A stretch of DNA of 64,000 nt from Methylolobus aquaticus (GTDB lineage: Bacteria > Pseudomonadota > Gammaproteobacteria > Methylococcales > Methylococcaceae): the NCBI GenBank assembly GCA_004168015.1, contig SEYW01000016.1, forward strand, positions 1 to 64,000, in the 5' to 3' direction. This document shows, piece by piece, positions 53,116 to 62,548 of this stretch (positions are counted from its first letter, which is position 1; every line of letters begins with the position of its first letter). The translations under genes were made by a program, and so were the position numbers. The notes below the pieces were generated by a model. It was not told the origin of the DNA and did not search any database. It saw only the letters and a program-made list of their open reading frames with translations.

Positions 53116-54390
53116 TCAGAGAATCTTGACCTCGGGAATGGGCACGACGAACTTGCCGCCCCACTCAGAGACATAGCTGCCTAGAGCCGTAATCTCATCC
53201 TTCAGGTTCCACGGCAGGATCAGTATGTAGTCGGGTTTGGCCTCGCGAATCGCTTCTGGCGCAAGAATCGGAATCCGCGTACCGGGAGTGAATTTGCCTT
53301 GCTTGTAGGGATTCGCATCGACGGTGAAATCGAGAAAATCGGTACGAATACCACAATAGTTGAGCAGCGTGTTGCCCTTCCCCGGTGCACCGTATCCCAC
53401 GACCCGCTTGCCACGGTTCTTCGCGTCGATAAGGAAAGCCAGCAGCTTGCGCTTCGTTTCCTTGACCTGCTCGCCGAAAGCCCGGTAGCGCTCCACCGTC
53501 AGAAAACCGTCGGCAATTTCCCGGTCGCGCAGCGCGATCACCCGGTCGCCGACTGGCAAATCGCCGTTTTCGGCATGCCGCCCGTAGATCCGCAGCGACC
53601 CGCCATGTGTTGGCAACTCCTCGACGTCGAACAGCGTGATGCCATGTTGCGCAAAAACCTTCTCGACCGAGACGAACGAGAAATAGCTGAAATGCTCGTG
53701 GTAGATCGTGTCGAACTGGTTCTCGGCCATCAGCCGCTGCAAGTGCGGAAACTCCATCGTGATCACGCCGCGCGGTCCCAGCAACAGTTTCATGCCGGCC
53801 ACGAAATCGTTCAGGTCGGGAACGTGGGCCAGCACATTGTTGCCCAGCAGCAGATCCGGCTGACCGTGTTCCTCCCTGATCGCTTTGGCGGTCGCGACGC
53901 CAAAAAATCGACTCGTCGTCGGCACGCCTTTCGCGATCGCGACTTCGGCTACGTTGGCCGCCGGTTCGATGCCGAGCACCGGAACGCCCGCGGCAACGAA
54001 ATGCTGCAGCAGGTACCCGTCGTTGCTTGCGATCTCCATGACCTTGCTGTGCGCCCCGAGCCCGAAGCGTGCGCAGGCCATCTCCGCATATCGTCGCGCA
54101 TGCTCCACCCAACTGGTCGAATACGAAGAGAAATAGGCGTATTCGGTAAATATTTCCGTCGGCGAGACGAATTCCTGCAACTGAACCAGAAAGCACTGAT
54201 CACAAACGTAGGCATGCAAGGGAAAAAACGGCTCCATCTCATGGAGTTGGTGCGGCGCAATGTGCGTCTGACACAACGGCGACATACCGAGATCGACGAA
54301 GGAATGCACCAGCGGCGCACCGCATGAGCGGCATGCAAACCCTTGTGGAAGCTCGCTGCCTTGCGTCCCGCTGCCAGTGGTGTCGTCCAT
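53116..54390 (-). CDS. Class I SAM C-methyltransferase with zinc-binding domain (sugar-type)
   Basis: A 424-residue protein of the TylC3/NovU-like C-methyltransferase family. The zinc-binding N-terminal domain has CRSCGAPL and CDQCF pairs. The SAM domain has KVMEIASNDGYLLQHF (motif I) and LGIEPAANVA. The C-terminal domain has VGYGAPGKGNTLLNYCGI and the ending IPEVKIL. Such enzymes methylate C-3 of a deoxysugar nucleotide in O-antigen or antibiotic synthesis. No other sugar genes are next to it. Confidence 0.85.
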   Translation of the reverse strand: MDDTTGSGTQGSELPQGFACRSCGAPLVHSFVDLGMSPLCQTHIAPHQLHEMEPFFPLHAYVCDQCFLVQLQEFVSPTEIFTEYAYFSSYSTSWVEHARRYAEMACARFGLGAHSKVMEIASNDGYLLQHFVAAGVPVLGIEPAANVAEVAIAKGVPTTSRFFGVATAKAIREEHGQPDLLLGNNVLAHVPDLNDFVAGMKLLLGPRGVITMEFPHLQRLMAENQFDTIYHEHFSYFSFVSVEKVFAQHGITLFDVEELPTHGGSLRIYGRHAENGDLPVGDRVIALRDREIADGFLTVERYRAFGEQVKETKRKLLAFLIDAKNRGKRVVGYGAPGKGNTLLNYCGIRTDFLDFTVDANPYKQGKFTPGTRIPILAPEAIREAKPDYILILPWNLKDEITALGSYVSEWGGKFVVPIPEVKIL

Positions 54391-54496
54391 CGTTACCTCC
54401 TTTGCCTTCTTCTGGATTCCGGTTCAAGAAAATCGGGAGCCAAGCCGCTCGCCCCGTGGGTTGCAGCCGCACCGCACAATCGGGCTGCGGAACGGC

Positions 54497-55357
54497 TCAG
54501 GGGCCGATGACGAAGCGAGCCGGCGCGCGGTTGTTCGTATGACCGTGATTATAGGGCTGATCCTTGTAATCAAGGCTTATTTCAGCCGGACGGCCGAGCA
54601 CGACCGTGAACGGCGGCTTGCCGGTAATCAGCTTCTCGGAACCTTTGCTGCCGAGTTCATACAGCAGTCGACTGCCATCGGCATCCACGATGCTTACCCA
54701 TGAGTCGCCCAGAAATCGAACCCGTAGCGAAGGCGGTCCGGCAGCCTGCACCGGGACTGCACTCACCGCAGGTTGCGACGGCGACGGTACCTCCGGTGCC
54801 AGGCCAGTCGTCTGGCCCGTGCCGACTCCGGCGCTGCCTCGCTCGGTTTCCGCGGGCTGCGACGAGGCGGCTGTCGGCGCCGCAGTCGTGACCTGAGGAA
54901 CCGCCGCTACGGTCTCGGGCGTGTCGACTTGTTCGCGGGCGACCCGATAAACCCACCAGCCGAGCCCGATGAACGCGGTCAGGCCGAGCAAGACCAGCGC
55001 CGGACCGAAGCGCGACTCCTCCGGGACCGGCTCGAGCGCCGTCACGCGCGACGATTCGGGCACGGCATCGCGACCGCCCAGGCACTCATATGCCTCCACG
55101 ATCTGCCGGGGATCCAGGCCGAGAAGCCGCGCCAGATTCTTCAGATAACCGCGGATGAAGATCGCCGGGGGAAGACCGGCATAGTCATCGGTCTCCAGGG
55201 CTCTTACTGTCGGGACGGCGAGGTGAAGCTTGCCGGCGACCTCCTCGATGCTGAGGCCTCGCGCCACCCGCGCCTCGCGCAAGGCCCGCCCAGGCCCTGG
55301 CCCGGAACTCAGGCCTTCCTCTTCAAGTCCTTCCGAATCTGTTGCATTCAAGCTCAT
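54497..55357 (-). CDS. rodZ: RodZ-like helix-turn-helix membrane protein
   Basis: RodZ links MreB to the membrane in cell-shape control. The 286-residue protein has an N-terminal HTH_25 domain (GRALREARVARGLSIEEVAGKLHL, then FIRGYLKNLARLLGL), a single helix near residues 116-138 (ALVLLGLTAFIGLGWWVY), a Pro/Thr/Ala-rich linker, and a C-terminal DUF4115 domain with SWVSIVDADGSRLLYEL. All of the expected order is present. The usual neighbours (pilF, ispG) are not here. Confidence 0.88.
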   Translation of the reverse strand: MSLNATDSEGLEEEGLSSGPGPGRALREARVARGLSIEEVAGKLHLAVPTVRALETDDYAGLPPAIFIRGYLKNLARLLGLDPRQIVEAYECLGGRDAVPESSRVTALEPVPEESRFGPALVLLGLTAFIGLGWWVYRVAREQVDTPETVAAVPQVTTAAPTAASSQPAETERGSAGVGTGQTTGLAPEVPSPSQPAVSAVPVQAAGPPSLRVRFLGDSWVSIVDADGSRLLYELGSKGSEKLITGKPPFTVVLGRPAEISLDYKDQPYNHGHTNNRAPARFVIGP

Positions 55358-55456
55358 GCCGGCATCTCAGTACGCTGACGATCGTGCGGTCATCAGAATA
55401 CCACTCGCGACGTCCGCCGCGACTCCGGCCGACAGCACGCCGGGCCGTAGCGCGTT

Positions 55457-55663
55457 TCAGTCGGGCAAACCTTCGGGCAGGCGTTCGCCGAAGGCGGCCT
55501 TTACCGCCGCCAAACGTTCCTTGCAGATCTTATACGACGCCAGGGCCTTGTCGACCATGGGAATCAGCGCATCGATGTCGGGCTCTTGCTGCGTCCGAAG
55601 ACGTTCGGCAACGTCCCTGAGGACGGCATAGTGGGCCTTGAACGTATCGGCTTGCTTACTCAT
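55457..55663 (-). CDS. xseB: Exodeoxyribonuclease VII small subunit
   Basis: A 68-residue helical protein with [20 protein letters not shown] and a conserved ending in FGERLPEGLPD. ATG 55663 overlaps the xseA stop by eight bases, supporting the small-subunit assignment and translational coupling. The longer frame to 55765 only runs into the xseA complement. Confidence 0.8.
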   Translation of the reverse strand: MSKQADTFKAHYAVLRDVAERLRTQQEPDIDALIPMVDKALASYKICKERLAAVKAAFGERLPEGLPD

Positions 55664-57272
55664 CGGTGTCACCTCTCGACAGTCTTGGTTCAACGCGGGC
55701 CCGGACGTGGCCGTCATGGAATTCGATATCGAGCACGCCGGCTTTGTCGGCTTCGGCCACGGCACTGACCACTCCCCCGCGCTCGTCCCTCACCAGCGCG
55801 AAACCGCGTTGCAAGGTGGCCCTGGGCCCGAGGCCGAGTAACTCCCGCCCGAGCGACTCGATGGCGAATTCCGCTTCCGCGAGCCGCTGCCGCGCGAAAT
55901 GGCCGATCGTGGCAAACAAGGTCCCAAGCTGCTGGTCGGCCTCGCCAAGACGGCGAAGGCTGGTCTGCTCCAGTTCATGGCGATGCCGCTCCAAGGCGTG
56001 TTCCGCCACCTGGAGCCGGCTGGTTGCCTGATGGCGGAGTTCATCCATAAGGCGCCCAATCCCATGTTCGGCCTGGGTCAGCAAGCGTCGACCAGACGCC
56101 TCAAGTTCCGTCCGTAGCAGTTCGATGCCGCGCTCATGGATCGCGATGGCGTTGCCGGCGGCCCGGAGAATACTCAGCATGTCCTCGATCGCGGCATTCG
56201 CGTTCGCAGCAATCGCTCCGGCGATGAAGCCGATCACCTTCGACGGCGTATCGCAGCGGCGATGTGCGATTTCGTCCAGCACGGTATTGTCGCGCTCGTG
56301 GCCGATGCCGGTGAGTACCGGCACCGGCATTCGGCATACCGCGCGGGCGAGTTCCAGTTCATTCAGCCAGTACAGATCGGTCACCGAGCCGCCACCGCGA
56401 ATGATGGCCAGCGCGTCGAAGCGCGTGCCGTGCTCGTAATCGCTGCGCACCCGATCCAGGGCCTCCAGCAGGCTGGAAGCGGCGGCCTGTCCCTGGAACT
56501 TCGCCGTGTAGTAGTCGAAGTGGCAGATGCCTGCCGCCTGAAGATGATCGGCATCGCGGCGAAAGTCGCCCAGGCCCGCGGCGTCCTGCGGGCTGATTAC
56601 GGCGACATGGCAGAAGTCAGCGGGAGCAGGAAGTCCTCGGTTCAATCCCGCGATGCCCTCCCGATCCAGGGTCTCGCGTATGGCTTTCAGCTTGGCTTCG
56701 ATATCGCCTAGGGTGTAGGCCGGGTCGATATCTTCGACAACGGCGCGAAGCCCATAGGCCGGATTCAGCTCCGCGGACAATTGCAGCAGCACCCTCAGGC
56801 CGACCGCCAGTTCCGCACCCGTGCCCTGCGCAAACTTGCCACACACGGCGCCGGCGCGCGAAGACCAGACGAAACTCTGCAAGCGGGCTACGAGGCGTGC
56901 GTCCGCGTCGTGCTCGACGAGTTCGATTGCGAGGTGGCCGCCATTGACCTGCCGCAGCTGGCTGATCTCGGCCCGGACCCACTGGGACCTCCGTACGTGA
57001 ACGGCAACAGCTTCGGCCACCTGCGCCAGAAAGGCGCTCAAGGCGACACCGCTTTCCGGCAGGGCCGTCAGGGCATCGGACCGTGTGCCGGCAAACAGGT
57101 CGCCTGGAGCCCCGGGCGGCAGCCATTCCTGGAAAGGTTCCAGCGGCGACCTCTCCGAAACATACCACTTCCGGACCACCGGATCCCAGCGGGCGCCCAG
57201 GCCCTTGGCCCGTTCCTTGGCGGGAAACGGTACGTTCAGGTACACCTTGTTGCTGGAATCGGGAACCGACAC
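55656..57272 (-). CDS. xseA: Exodeoxyribonuclease VII large subunit with N-terminal DUF5710-like domain
   Basis: XseA with XseB degrades single-stranded DNA to oligonucleotides. The 538-residue protein has the OB fold ([19 protein letters not shown]), the catalytic core ([40 protein letters not shown] split across motifs), and a long coiled-coil tail. The first about 50 residues add a DUF5710-like module: [29 protein letters not shown]. It overlaps xseB by eight bases. Start 57272 is needed to include the N-terminal domain; a start near residue 75 would give a standard XseA. Confidence 0.92.
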   Translation of the reverse strand: MSVPDSSNKVYLNVPFPAKERAKGLGARWDPVVRKWYVSERSPLEPFQEWLPPGAPGDLFAGTRSDALTALPESGVALSAFLAQVAEAVAVHVRRSQWVRAEISQLRQVNGGHLAIELVEHDADARLVARLQSFVWSSRAGAVCGKFAQGTGAELAVGLRVLLQLSAELNPAYGLRAVVEDIDPAYTLGDIEAKLKAIRETLDREGIAGLNRGLPAPADFCHVAVISPQDAAGLGDFRRDADHLQAAGICHFDYYTAKFQGQAAASSLLEALDRVRSDYEHGTRFDALAIIRGGGSVTDLYWLNELELARAVCRMPVPVLTGIGHERDNTVLDEIAHRRCDTPSKVIGFIAGAIAANANAAIEDMLSILRAAGNAIAIHERGIELLRTELEASGRRLLTQAEHGIGRLMDELRHQATSRLQVAEHALERHRHELEQTSLRRLGEADQQLGTLFATIGHFARQRLAEAEFAIESLGRELLGLGPRATLQRGFALVRDERGGVVSAVAEADKAGVLDIEFHDGHVRARVEPRLSRGDTDE

Positions 57273-57482
57273 GTCACTTATGAGTTGAGATCGTCGGGAA
57301 CTGAAACGGATGTCACGCCAAGCCGAATGCTACCACGCTGCGGGTGATGTCCGGCAGCAAGCGACCGAACGCCGCTGCCCTGACGACGTTTGTCTCGATG
57401 CTCGCCAGCCGCTTGCAGCGGGGGTAGTAAGATATGCGCATTTTCCAATCACGGACTCGGCAACTCGATCCGAGACGAGAGC

Positions 57483-58127
57483 ATGTCCCATTACCCACCC
57501 GACGGGTTCGCAGCACCGTACCGACCCAGACTGGCTGCCGCGGCCGAGATGCACTGGTCGGTCGCCGACGGGGAATTACTGCTCATTGAGGGCTTCCTGA
57601 CCCCGCCGGAAGCGGCAACGCTGTTCCAATCGCTGCGGTCCGAACTCGACTGGCGGGAAGAAGTCCTCGTGATCGCGGGCCGGCAGGTCATGGTGCCGCG
57701 GCTGGTCTGCTGGTACGGAGACCCGGGAAGCCGTTATCGCTACTCCGGGGTGTCGCACGAACCCATGCCCTGGACACCGGCGCTGGCGGAAGTCAGAGCA
57801 GCCGTGGAAGCGTGGAGCGGCTGTCGCTTCAACAGTGTCCTCGGCAACCTCTATCGCAGCGGCCAAGACTCGATGGGATGGCACGCCGACAAAGAGAAGG
57901 AACTCGGACCGAACCCCGTCATTGCCTCGCTCAGCCTGGGCGCGACCCGCCGCTTCCTGCTGCGGCACAATCGGACACGGGAACAGCGCGAGCTCAGCCT
58001 GACCGACGGAAGCCTGTTGATCATGGGCGGCGGCCTGCAGCACGCCTGGCGTCATTGCGTACCGAAAGCGCCGCGGGGCGCGGAAGCGCGCATCAATCTG
58101 ACCTTTCGCCTGATCAAGGAGCCCTGA
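57483..58127 (+). CDS. alkB: AlkB-family 2-oxoglutarate-dependent dioxygenase
   Basis: A 214-residue enzyme that repairs alkylated bases by oxidative demethylation, using iron and 2-oxoglutarate. The iron ligands are H134, D136 (WHADKEKEL) and H191 (AWRHCVPK), with the RINLTFR arginine motif at the end. ALKBH2/3-like proteins share the layout. ATG 57483 is used; the stop is directly followed by the nudix start, so the two genes form a unit. Confidence 0.88.
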   Translation: MSHYPPDGFAAPYRPRLAAAAEMHWSVADGELLLIEGFLTPPEAATLFQSLRSELDWREEVLVIAGRQVMVPRLVCWYGDPGSRYRYSGVSHEPMPWTPALAEVRAAVEAWSGCRFNSVLGNLYRSGQDSMGWHADKEKELGPNPVIASLSLGATRRFLLRHNRTREQRELSLTDGSLLIMGGGLQHAWRHCVPKAPRGAEARINLTFRLIKEP

Positions 58128-58664
58128 ATGAACCAAAGTCACGCCTCGCACTCGGAATGGCTGGAAGTGGTCGATGGCGATGACCGTGTCGTCGACCGCA
58201 GGCGCCGCGCGGACATCCACCGGCTTGGCCTCAGGCATCGCGCCACGCATGTCCTGCTGTTCAACCGGCAAGGACTCCTCTTCCTGCAGCGGCGCTCTCA
58301 GCAAAAGGACATCAATCCCGGGCTATGGGATACCTCAGCCGCCGGGCACGTCGATCCCGGCGAAAGCTATGACGACTGCGCGCGGCGCGAACTATCGGAG
58401 GAACTCGGCATACACTGCGCCCCCGAAGCACTGGAACTTCTCTTCAAACTGCCGGCCAGCGAGACCACCGGCTGGGAATTCATACACGTCTACCGCACCG
58501 TGCATGACGGCCCGCTGCAGTTGAATGCCGAGGAGATCGACGACGGCATGTGGCTGCCGCCGGAGGCGATCGATCGCTGGGAAGACCAGGAAGACCGCCG
58601 CCTGTCGGCGACCTTCAGAAGTCTCTGGGCCTGCTTTCGGGCACTTTCGCCTGTAGCAGGCTGA
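58128..58664 (+). CDS. NUDIX hydrolase
   Basis: A 178-residue NUDIX protein. The box GHVDPGESYDDCARRELSEELGI has the metal-binding REUxEE pattern. It resembles YfcD-like and IPP-isomerase-like NUDIX proteins (LFLQRRSQQKDINPGLWDTS). It begins immediately after the alkB stop, suggesting co-transcription, perhaps for nucleotide or alkylation damage control. Substrate is unknown. Confidence 0.85.
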   Translation: MNQSHASHSEWLEVVDGDDRVVDRRRRADIHRLGLRHRATHVLLFNRQGLLFLQRRSQQKDINPGLWDTSAAGHVDPGESYDDCARRELSEELGIHCAPEALELLFKLPASETTGWEFIHVYRTVHDGPLQLNAEEIDDGMWLPPEAIDRWEDQEDRRLSATFRSLWACFRALSPVAG

Positions 58665-58674
58665 ACCGCCCTCG

Positions 58675-59433
58675 TCAGAGCCGGTAACGCGCCGAACGGC
58701 GTAGGGACAGGGACAGGTGCTGGTTCAGGTAGGAGGGCCGGTAGATCAGCTTGACCAGCACAAAACCGGCCGCGAAACCGCCCACGTGCGCCCAGAAGGC
58801 CACGCCTCCGCCGGCCCCCTGCAGCGTTGGCAGACCGCCGGCAATCTGGATGACGAACCAGTACCCCAGCATGGCCAAGGCCGGAACCGACACGGTCGTA
58901 ACGAAAAAACCCAGGAAGATCAGAACGATCACATGCGCTCTGGGGTACAGCCGGGCATATGCCCCCATCACCCCGCCAATGGCCCCGGACGCGCCGACCA
59001 TCGGCACGGCCGCACCCGGGTCGCTAAGGATCTGGGCACCTGCAGCGGCAAGACCGCAGATCAGGTAGAACGCGATGAACCGCAGCCAGCCCATCGCATC
59101 TTCGACATTGTCACCGAACACCCACAAAAACCAGAGGTTGCCGATGATGTGAAACCAGCCGCCATGCATGAACATGTGCGTCAGCAGCGTCAGGTGCGAA
59201 GTGTTCCCGTCGAGCACGCAGCTCAGCCCTTCGCCGAGCGGGATGGCCGTGTTCAAAGGCGCGAGCCCGAACAACTCGCCCGGGATCAGACCGTAGGCGC
59301 ACAGCGATTGTGCCATGGTCGCGCCATTTCCCATCCCCTGCACGAAGATCCACGCGGCGATGTTCAATGCGATCAGTGCGAACGTTGCCAGCGGCCGTCG
59401 GAACGTCGGGTTCTCGTCACGCAAAGGAAACAT
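58675..59433 (-). CDS. Rhomboid-family serine protease
   Basis: A 252-residue intramembrane protease. The catalytic Ser is in VGASGAIGGVMGAY and the His in WAHVGGFAAGF, with HMFMHGGWFHIIGNLWFL providing the L1/helix-2 motif. About six transmembrane helices are visible. ATG 59433 has a GAGGT site upstream; a longer frame to 59529 is not supported. It converges with the nudix gene. Confidence 0.9.
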   Translation of the reverse strand: MFPLRDENPTFRRPLATFALIALNIAAWIFVQGMGNGATMAQSLCAYGLIPGELFGLAPLNTAIPLGEGLSCVLDGNTSHLTLLTHMFMHGGWFHIIGNLWFLWVFGDNVEDAMGWLRFIAFYLICGLAAAGAQILSDPGAAVPMVGASGAIGGVMGAYARLYPRAHVIVLIFLGFFVTTVSVPALAMLGYWFVIQIAGGLPTLQGAGGGVAFWAHVGGFAAGFVLVKLIYRPSYLNQHLSLSLRRSARYRL

Positions 59434-59634
59434 CGGGACCTCATTGGGTGAGTAAAACGAGCGCCAGCATGCGCGCGAAAGGATCTGCCGGCCAACCCCA
59501 CTGCCATCGTGAGCTCCCCGGCGCGGCAAACATCAGAGTCGAAAACGACCGCAGGGCGCCCACACCGGCATTGCAGCGACCTTGCGAATGGACCTTGCCT
59601 GGCGTCGATCGACGGTTGTGCGGCGAGGACCCCG

Positions 59635-60309
59635 TCAGCGTCGCAGCGCCCCGAAAGGCACGTCCAGCACACCGTACTCCGGCCAATCCCGGAAATCGTA
59701 ATGCCACCACTCCCGCGGATGCACGGTGAAACCTTCGGCAGTCATCGCCGCGCGCAGGCTGTCGCGATAACGACGGGATTCAGGCGTTCCGCCGCCGTAA
59801 TCCGGGTAGGCCCGGGTGGTCATCTCATCATAATCCGTCGGCATCGTAACGGCCTGTCCGCTGGCCAAGTCATACAGAGACAGATCGACCGCGCAACCAC
59901 GGTTATGCCGTGACCCCAGTTTGGGGTCGGCGACGAAATTCCGTTTGTCGCCGCTAACCGAGTCCCAGAAGACTTTGGTGACCGACCAGGGTCGGTATCC
60001 ATCGTAGACGAGCAAGCCCAGGCCCTCGGACCGCAGCGCCCGGTGCACGCGCACGAGCGCCTCGGCCGCTGGGCGCTGTAGGAACACACGGCCTTCCGGA
60101 TAGACCGCACGTCCGATGAAATTATTCACGGTCGCGTACCGCACATCGAGCTTGATGGTCGGATCGAGCGTGACCAGTTCGACCAGATCCGGCTCTCTGA
60201 CCGGATGATCCGGCGCGGGCGGACCATCGGACTGTGGTACGGTGGTACATGCGGCGGTCGCAAGGGCCAGACTCAAGGCGACACCTCTCCGGGTCAGCGT
60301 ATCAGACAT
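59635..60309 (-). CDS. D-Ala-D-Ala dipeptidase (VanX-like) lipoprotein
   Basis: A 224-residue lipoprotein: signal LSLALATAAC with Cys as the lipidation residue. The DD-dipeptidase domain has SRHNRGCAVDLSLYD (His and Asp zinc ligands) and EWWHYDF (catalytic Glu and last His). Such envelope enzymes cleave free D-Ala-D-Ala for recycling; a vancomycin-resistance role needs VanH/VanA, which are absent. Start 60309 overlaps the end of the cnoX-like gene by eight bases. Confidence 0.85.
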   Translation of the reverse strand: MSDTLTRRGVALSLALATAACTTVPQSDGPPAPDHPVREPDLVELVTLDPTIKLDVRYATVNNFIGRAVYPEGRVFLQRPAAEALVRVHRALRSEGLGLLVYDGYRPWSVTKVFWDSVSGDKRNFVADPKLGSRHNRGCAVDLSLYDLASGQAVTMPTDYDEMTTRAYPDYGGGTPESRRYRDSLRAAMTAEGFTVHPREWWHYDFRDWPEYGVLDVPFGALRR

Positions 60310-61111
60310 ACACGGCACTGCTGAGCGCACCGCGAAATTCGCGGGTCAGCGGATGGTCGTCGCCCAGGTAGCGGAACAGGGCTACACACGCCTTGCGAGC
60401 ACCATCATCGTCGTAGCTGCGTGACTTTCGCACCACGTCGATAAAACCTTCGAAGGCCCCCTTAAAATCGGCTTGTTTCAGCCGCTCCGCCCCAGCCAGG
60501 TAGGCGTCCCGGACAGCTCCCTCAGGCAAGTCCGCCTGACCATCGGCCAGTTCGAGCAAACGGGCCAGGGTGCGGATCGCATCGGCCATCGCAAATCCGT
60601 CATCACCGGGACCGATCGCTGCGAGCACCGAAGTTGCGGCCGCCGGGGCCGTGAACAGTTGTGCCCGAGCCAGCGACAAGCGCGCGGCCAGATTCCCGGG
60701 TTCCACCGCGAGTATGTCCTGCAACAGGGGGATCGCCTGGGCTGTCTTGCCGAGGGATAGTAATTCTTCCGCGCGCTGCAACTGCTCCCTCCGGGGGCTC
60801 GGCAGCACCCGTTGCAGCCAGTCCTCGATCCGATTCTCGGGGAGTGCACCGGAAAACTCGTCCACCACCTCGCCGTCGACGAATAGCTTGACGTTGGGAA
60901 TGCTGCGAATGCGAAACCGCTCTGCTACCTCCGGTTGTTCCTCGGTGTTGACCTTGACCAGTACGAGGCGATCATGATGGCGTTCCGCAATGCGCTCCAG
61001 GACAGGCGTCAGCGCTCGACAGGGGGCGCACCAGGGAGCCCAGAAATCCACGAGCACGGGTATCGAAAAGCTGGGGGTCACGACTTCGGCATCGAAATCG
61101 AATGGCGACAT
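60302..61111 (-). CDS. cnoX: Thioredoxin-like chaperone CnoX (YbbN-like)
   Basis: A 269-residue protein with an N-terminal thioredoxin domain carrying WCAPC at about residue 30 and a C-terminal TPR-like helical region. E. coli CnoX has an inactive CxxC variant (SQHC), but this one retains the full catalytic pair, so it can act as an oxidoreductase and holdase. Start ATG 61111 has a GGAG site nine bases upstream; GTG 61126 is a weaker alternative. The downstream VanX-like gene overlaps by eight bases. Confidence 0.88.
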   Translation of the reverse strand: MSPFDFDAEVVTPSFSIPVLVDFWAPWCAPCRALTPVLERIAERHHDRLVLVKVNTEEQPEVAERFRIRSIPNVKLFVDGEVVDEFSGALPENRIEDWLQRVLPSPRREQLQRAEELLSLGKTAQAIPLLQDILAVEPGNLAARLSLARAQLFTAPAAATSVLAAIGPGDDGFAMADAIRTLARLLELADGQADLPEGAVRDAYLAGAERLKQADFKGAFEGFIDVVRKSRSYDDDGARKACVALFRYLGDDHPLTREFRGALSSAVYV

Positions 61112-61237
61112 GCTGAGCGGCTCCACGATAGGACTTCGGACTTAGGCTACCAGATTTCTGGTCACAAATTTTACAGGGGTAAGACACCCCGCGGGTGGCG
61201 CCGGCTGAAGGCAATTACGGGCCTACTGCTAACAGAA

Positions 61238-61260
61238 TTATCCACAGAAACTGTGGACAA
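61238..61260. promoter_or_regulatory. Inverted pair of DnaA boxes
   Basis: TTATCCACA and, five bases later, TGTGGACAA (reverse TTGTCCACA). The first matches the TTATNCACA consensus; the second has one difference. Two facing boxes are common in DnaA-binding regions. Confidence 0.6.
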
Positions 61261-61364
61261 CTCATGCGGCACCAAGGGGTCAGCAGCTACCCCAAGCGCT
61301 GGCTCGCGTCAACCATGAAGGACGCAAGACGCGTTCATCGCGGAAGAGGCGCAGGCGCCAAAGA

Positions 61365-61400
61365 GCATATAAATAATTTAATTACAATAACTTAATAAAA
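61365..61400. other. AT-rich tract, possible DNA-unwinding element
   Basis: A 36-base run with almost only A and T (ATAAATAATTTAATTACAAT and following), conspicuous in a GC-rich genome. It lies between the DnaA boxes at 61238-61260 and 61503-61511, as would a DUE. Confidence 0.5.
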
Positions 61401-61502
61401 CTCGGCCAGCGGTTACAGCGGATCTTCCATGCGGCATGCACCAATCAAATGCGCTCGGTCCGGGCAGGCGGCTTGCGACTCATACAGCCTATGGGCAAAT
61501 AC

Positions 61503-61511
61503 TTATCCACA
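61503..61511 (+). promoter_or_regulatory. DnaA box TTATCCACA
   Basis: A perfect consensus DnaA box on the plus strand, 100 bases right of the AT-rich tract. Confidence 0.55.
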
Positions 61512-61772
61512 CCCGGAAAAGTGTGTTCAGGCACACACCCCACTGCGGGATTCGACGCGGCGGGACGACCCGCGGCATAGGCTAGGCGCCTCACGGCGCA
61601 AGTGGGTCTTGGTGCCCCCGAACTGGCGGCTGCCTCAGCACTGACGCGAGAACCGGATGAAACCGCCTGCAGCCCGTGTCAGCTCACGCATCGGGAATCC
61701 GCTTGAGGCGGAGGAAGCTGACGCGAGGCGCTGCCCGTGCCACGCCCCCCCAGAGTCCCCAAAGGCAGTGGC

Positions 61773-62540
61773 TCAATTGTCGGGCTTGTCGACGCACGGA
61801 TCGAGCTGACAGGGCTCCAGTTCCGGCAGTGGCGGCTCGTTCAGCGTGATGCCCTGATTGGTCACACAGCGCCGCAGCGCTTCAACCTGCTCGTCCAGCT
61901 TCTGGATGTGATCCAGCATGTGATTGATGGCATGCGCCACCGGGTCGGGCATATCGGGCGTCATGCCGTAGGCGTCAAAACCAATCCGGCTGGCGATCGA
62001 CCGACGCCGCTCTTCCTGTGCCTCGCGATCGGGATTCACGAAATGTCCCGGAATACCGACGACGGTGGCACCGGCGGGCACGCTCTTCAGCACCACCGAG
62101 TTCGACCCGATCCGTGCGCCGTCACCGACCGATATCGGTCCCAACACCTTCGCGCCGGCACCGATCACGACCCCGTTGCCCAGGGTCGGATGGCGCTTGC
62201 CCTTCTTCCAGCTCGTGCCACCCAGTGTGACACCGTGATAGAGCGTGCAGTCATCGCCGATGACGGCGGTTTCTCCGATCACCACTCCCATCCCGTGATC
62301 GATGAAGAAGCGGTGCCCGATCTGCGCCCCGGGGTGAATCTCGATACCGGTCCACCAGCGCGAAAACGTTGCGATCATTCGAGCCGGCCAGCGCAGACCC
62401 TTGTTCCACAGCCGGTGCGTGAGCCGGTGCACAAGCACGGCATGCACACCCGGATAGGTCGTCATGATCTCCCAGAACGACTGCGCGGCCGGATCCCGCT
62501 CGAAGATGACACCGAATTCGTCTCGAAGACGCTGTAGCAT
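61773..62540 (-). CDS. cysE: Serine O-acetyltransferase
   Basis: CysE makes O-acetylserine for cysteine biosynthesis. The 255-residue protein has the left-handed beta-helix hexapeptide repeats, with the active-site His in [20 protein letters not shown] and the loop [20 protein letters not shown]. It is the short type with a reduced N-terminal helix domain. ATG 62540 is chosen; the 90-residue extension to 62810 lies inside trmJ. It follows trmJ by 8 bases. The isc genes often found after cysE are missing. Confidence 0.93.
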   Translation of the reverse strand: MLQRLRDEFGVIFERDPAAQSFWEIMTTYPGVHAVLVHRLTHRLWNKGLRWPARMIATFSRWWTGIEIHPGAQIGHRFFIDHGMGVVIGETAVIGDDCTLYHGVTLGGTSWKKGKRHPTLGNGVVIGAGAKVLGPISVGDGARIGSNSVVLKSVPAGATVVGIPGHFVNPDREAQEERRRSIASRIGFDAYGMTPDMPDPVAHAINHMLDHIQKLDEQVEALRRCVTNQGITLNEPPLPELEPCQLDPCVDKPDN

Positions 62541-62548
62541 AGGTCCGC

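Larger units (their letters stand above)
61127..61772. other. Non-coding region with DnaA boxes and AT-rich tract: candidate origin-like site
   Basis: About 645 bases with no supported gene. It contains a pair of DnaA boxes in inverted orientation (TTATCCACA 61238-61246 and TGTGGACAA 61252-61260), an AT-rich run (61365-61400), and a further perfect DnaA box (TTATCCACA 61503-61511). This arrangement resembles a bacterial oriC or a DnaA-titration site. No dnaA, dnaN, gidA or rpmH is in the window. Confidence 0.55.

Noticed and set aside
59635..60309. VanX-like gene as evidence of vancomycin resistance
   Set aside because: No vanH/vanA ligase or regulator is present; chromosomal DD-dipeptidases of this type are common in Gram-negatives.
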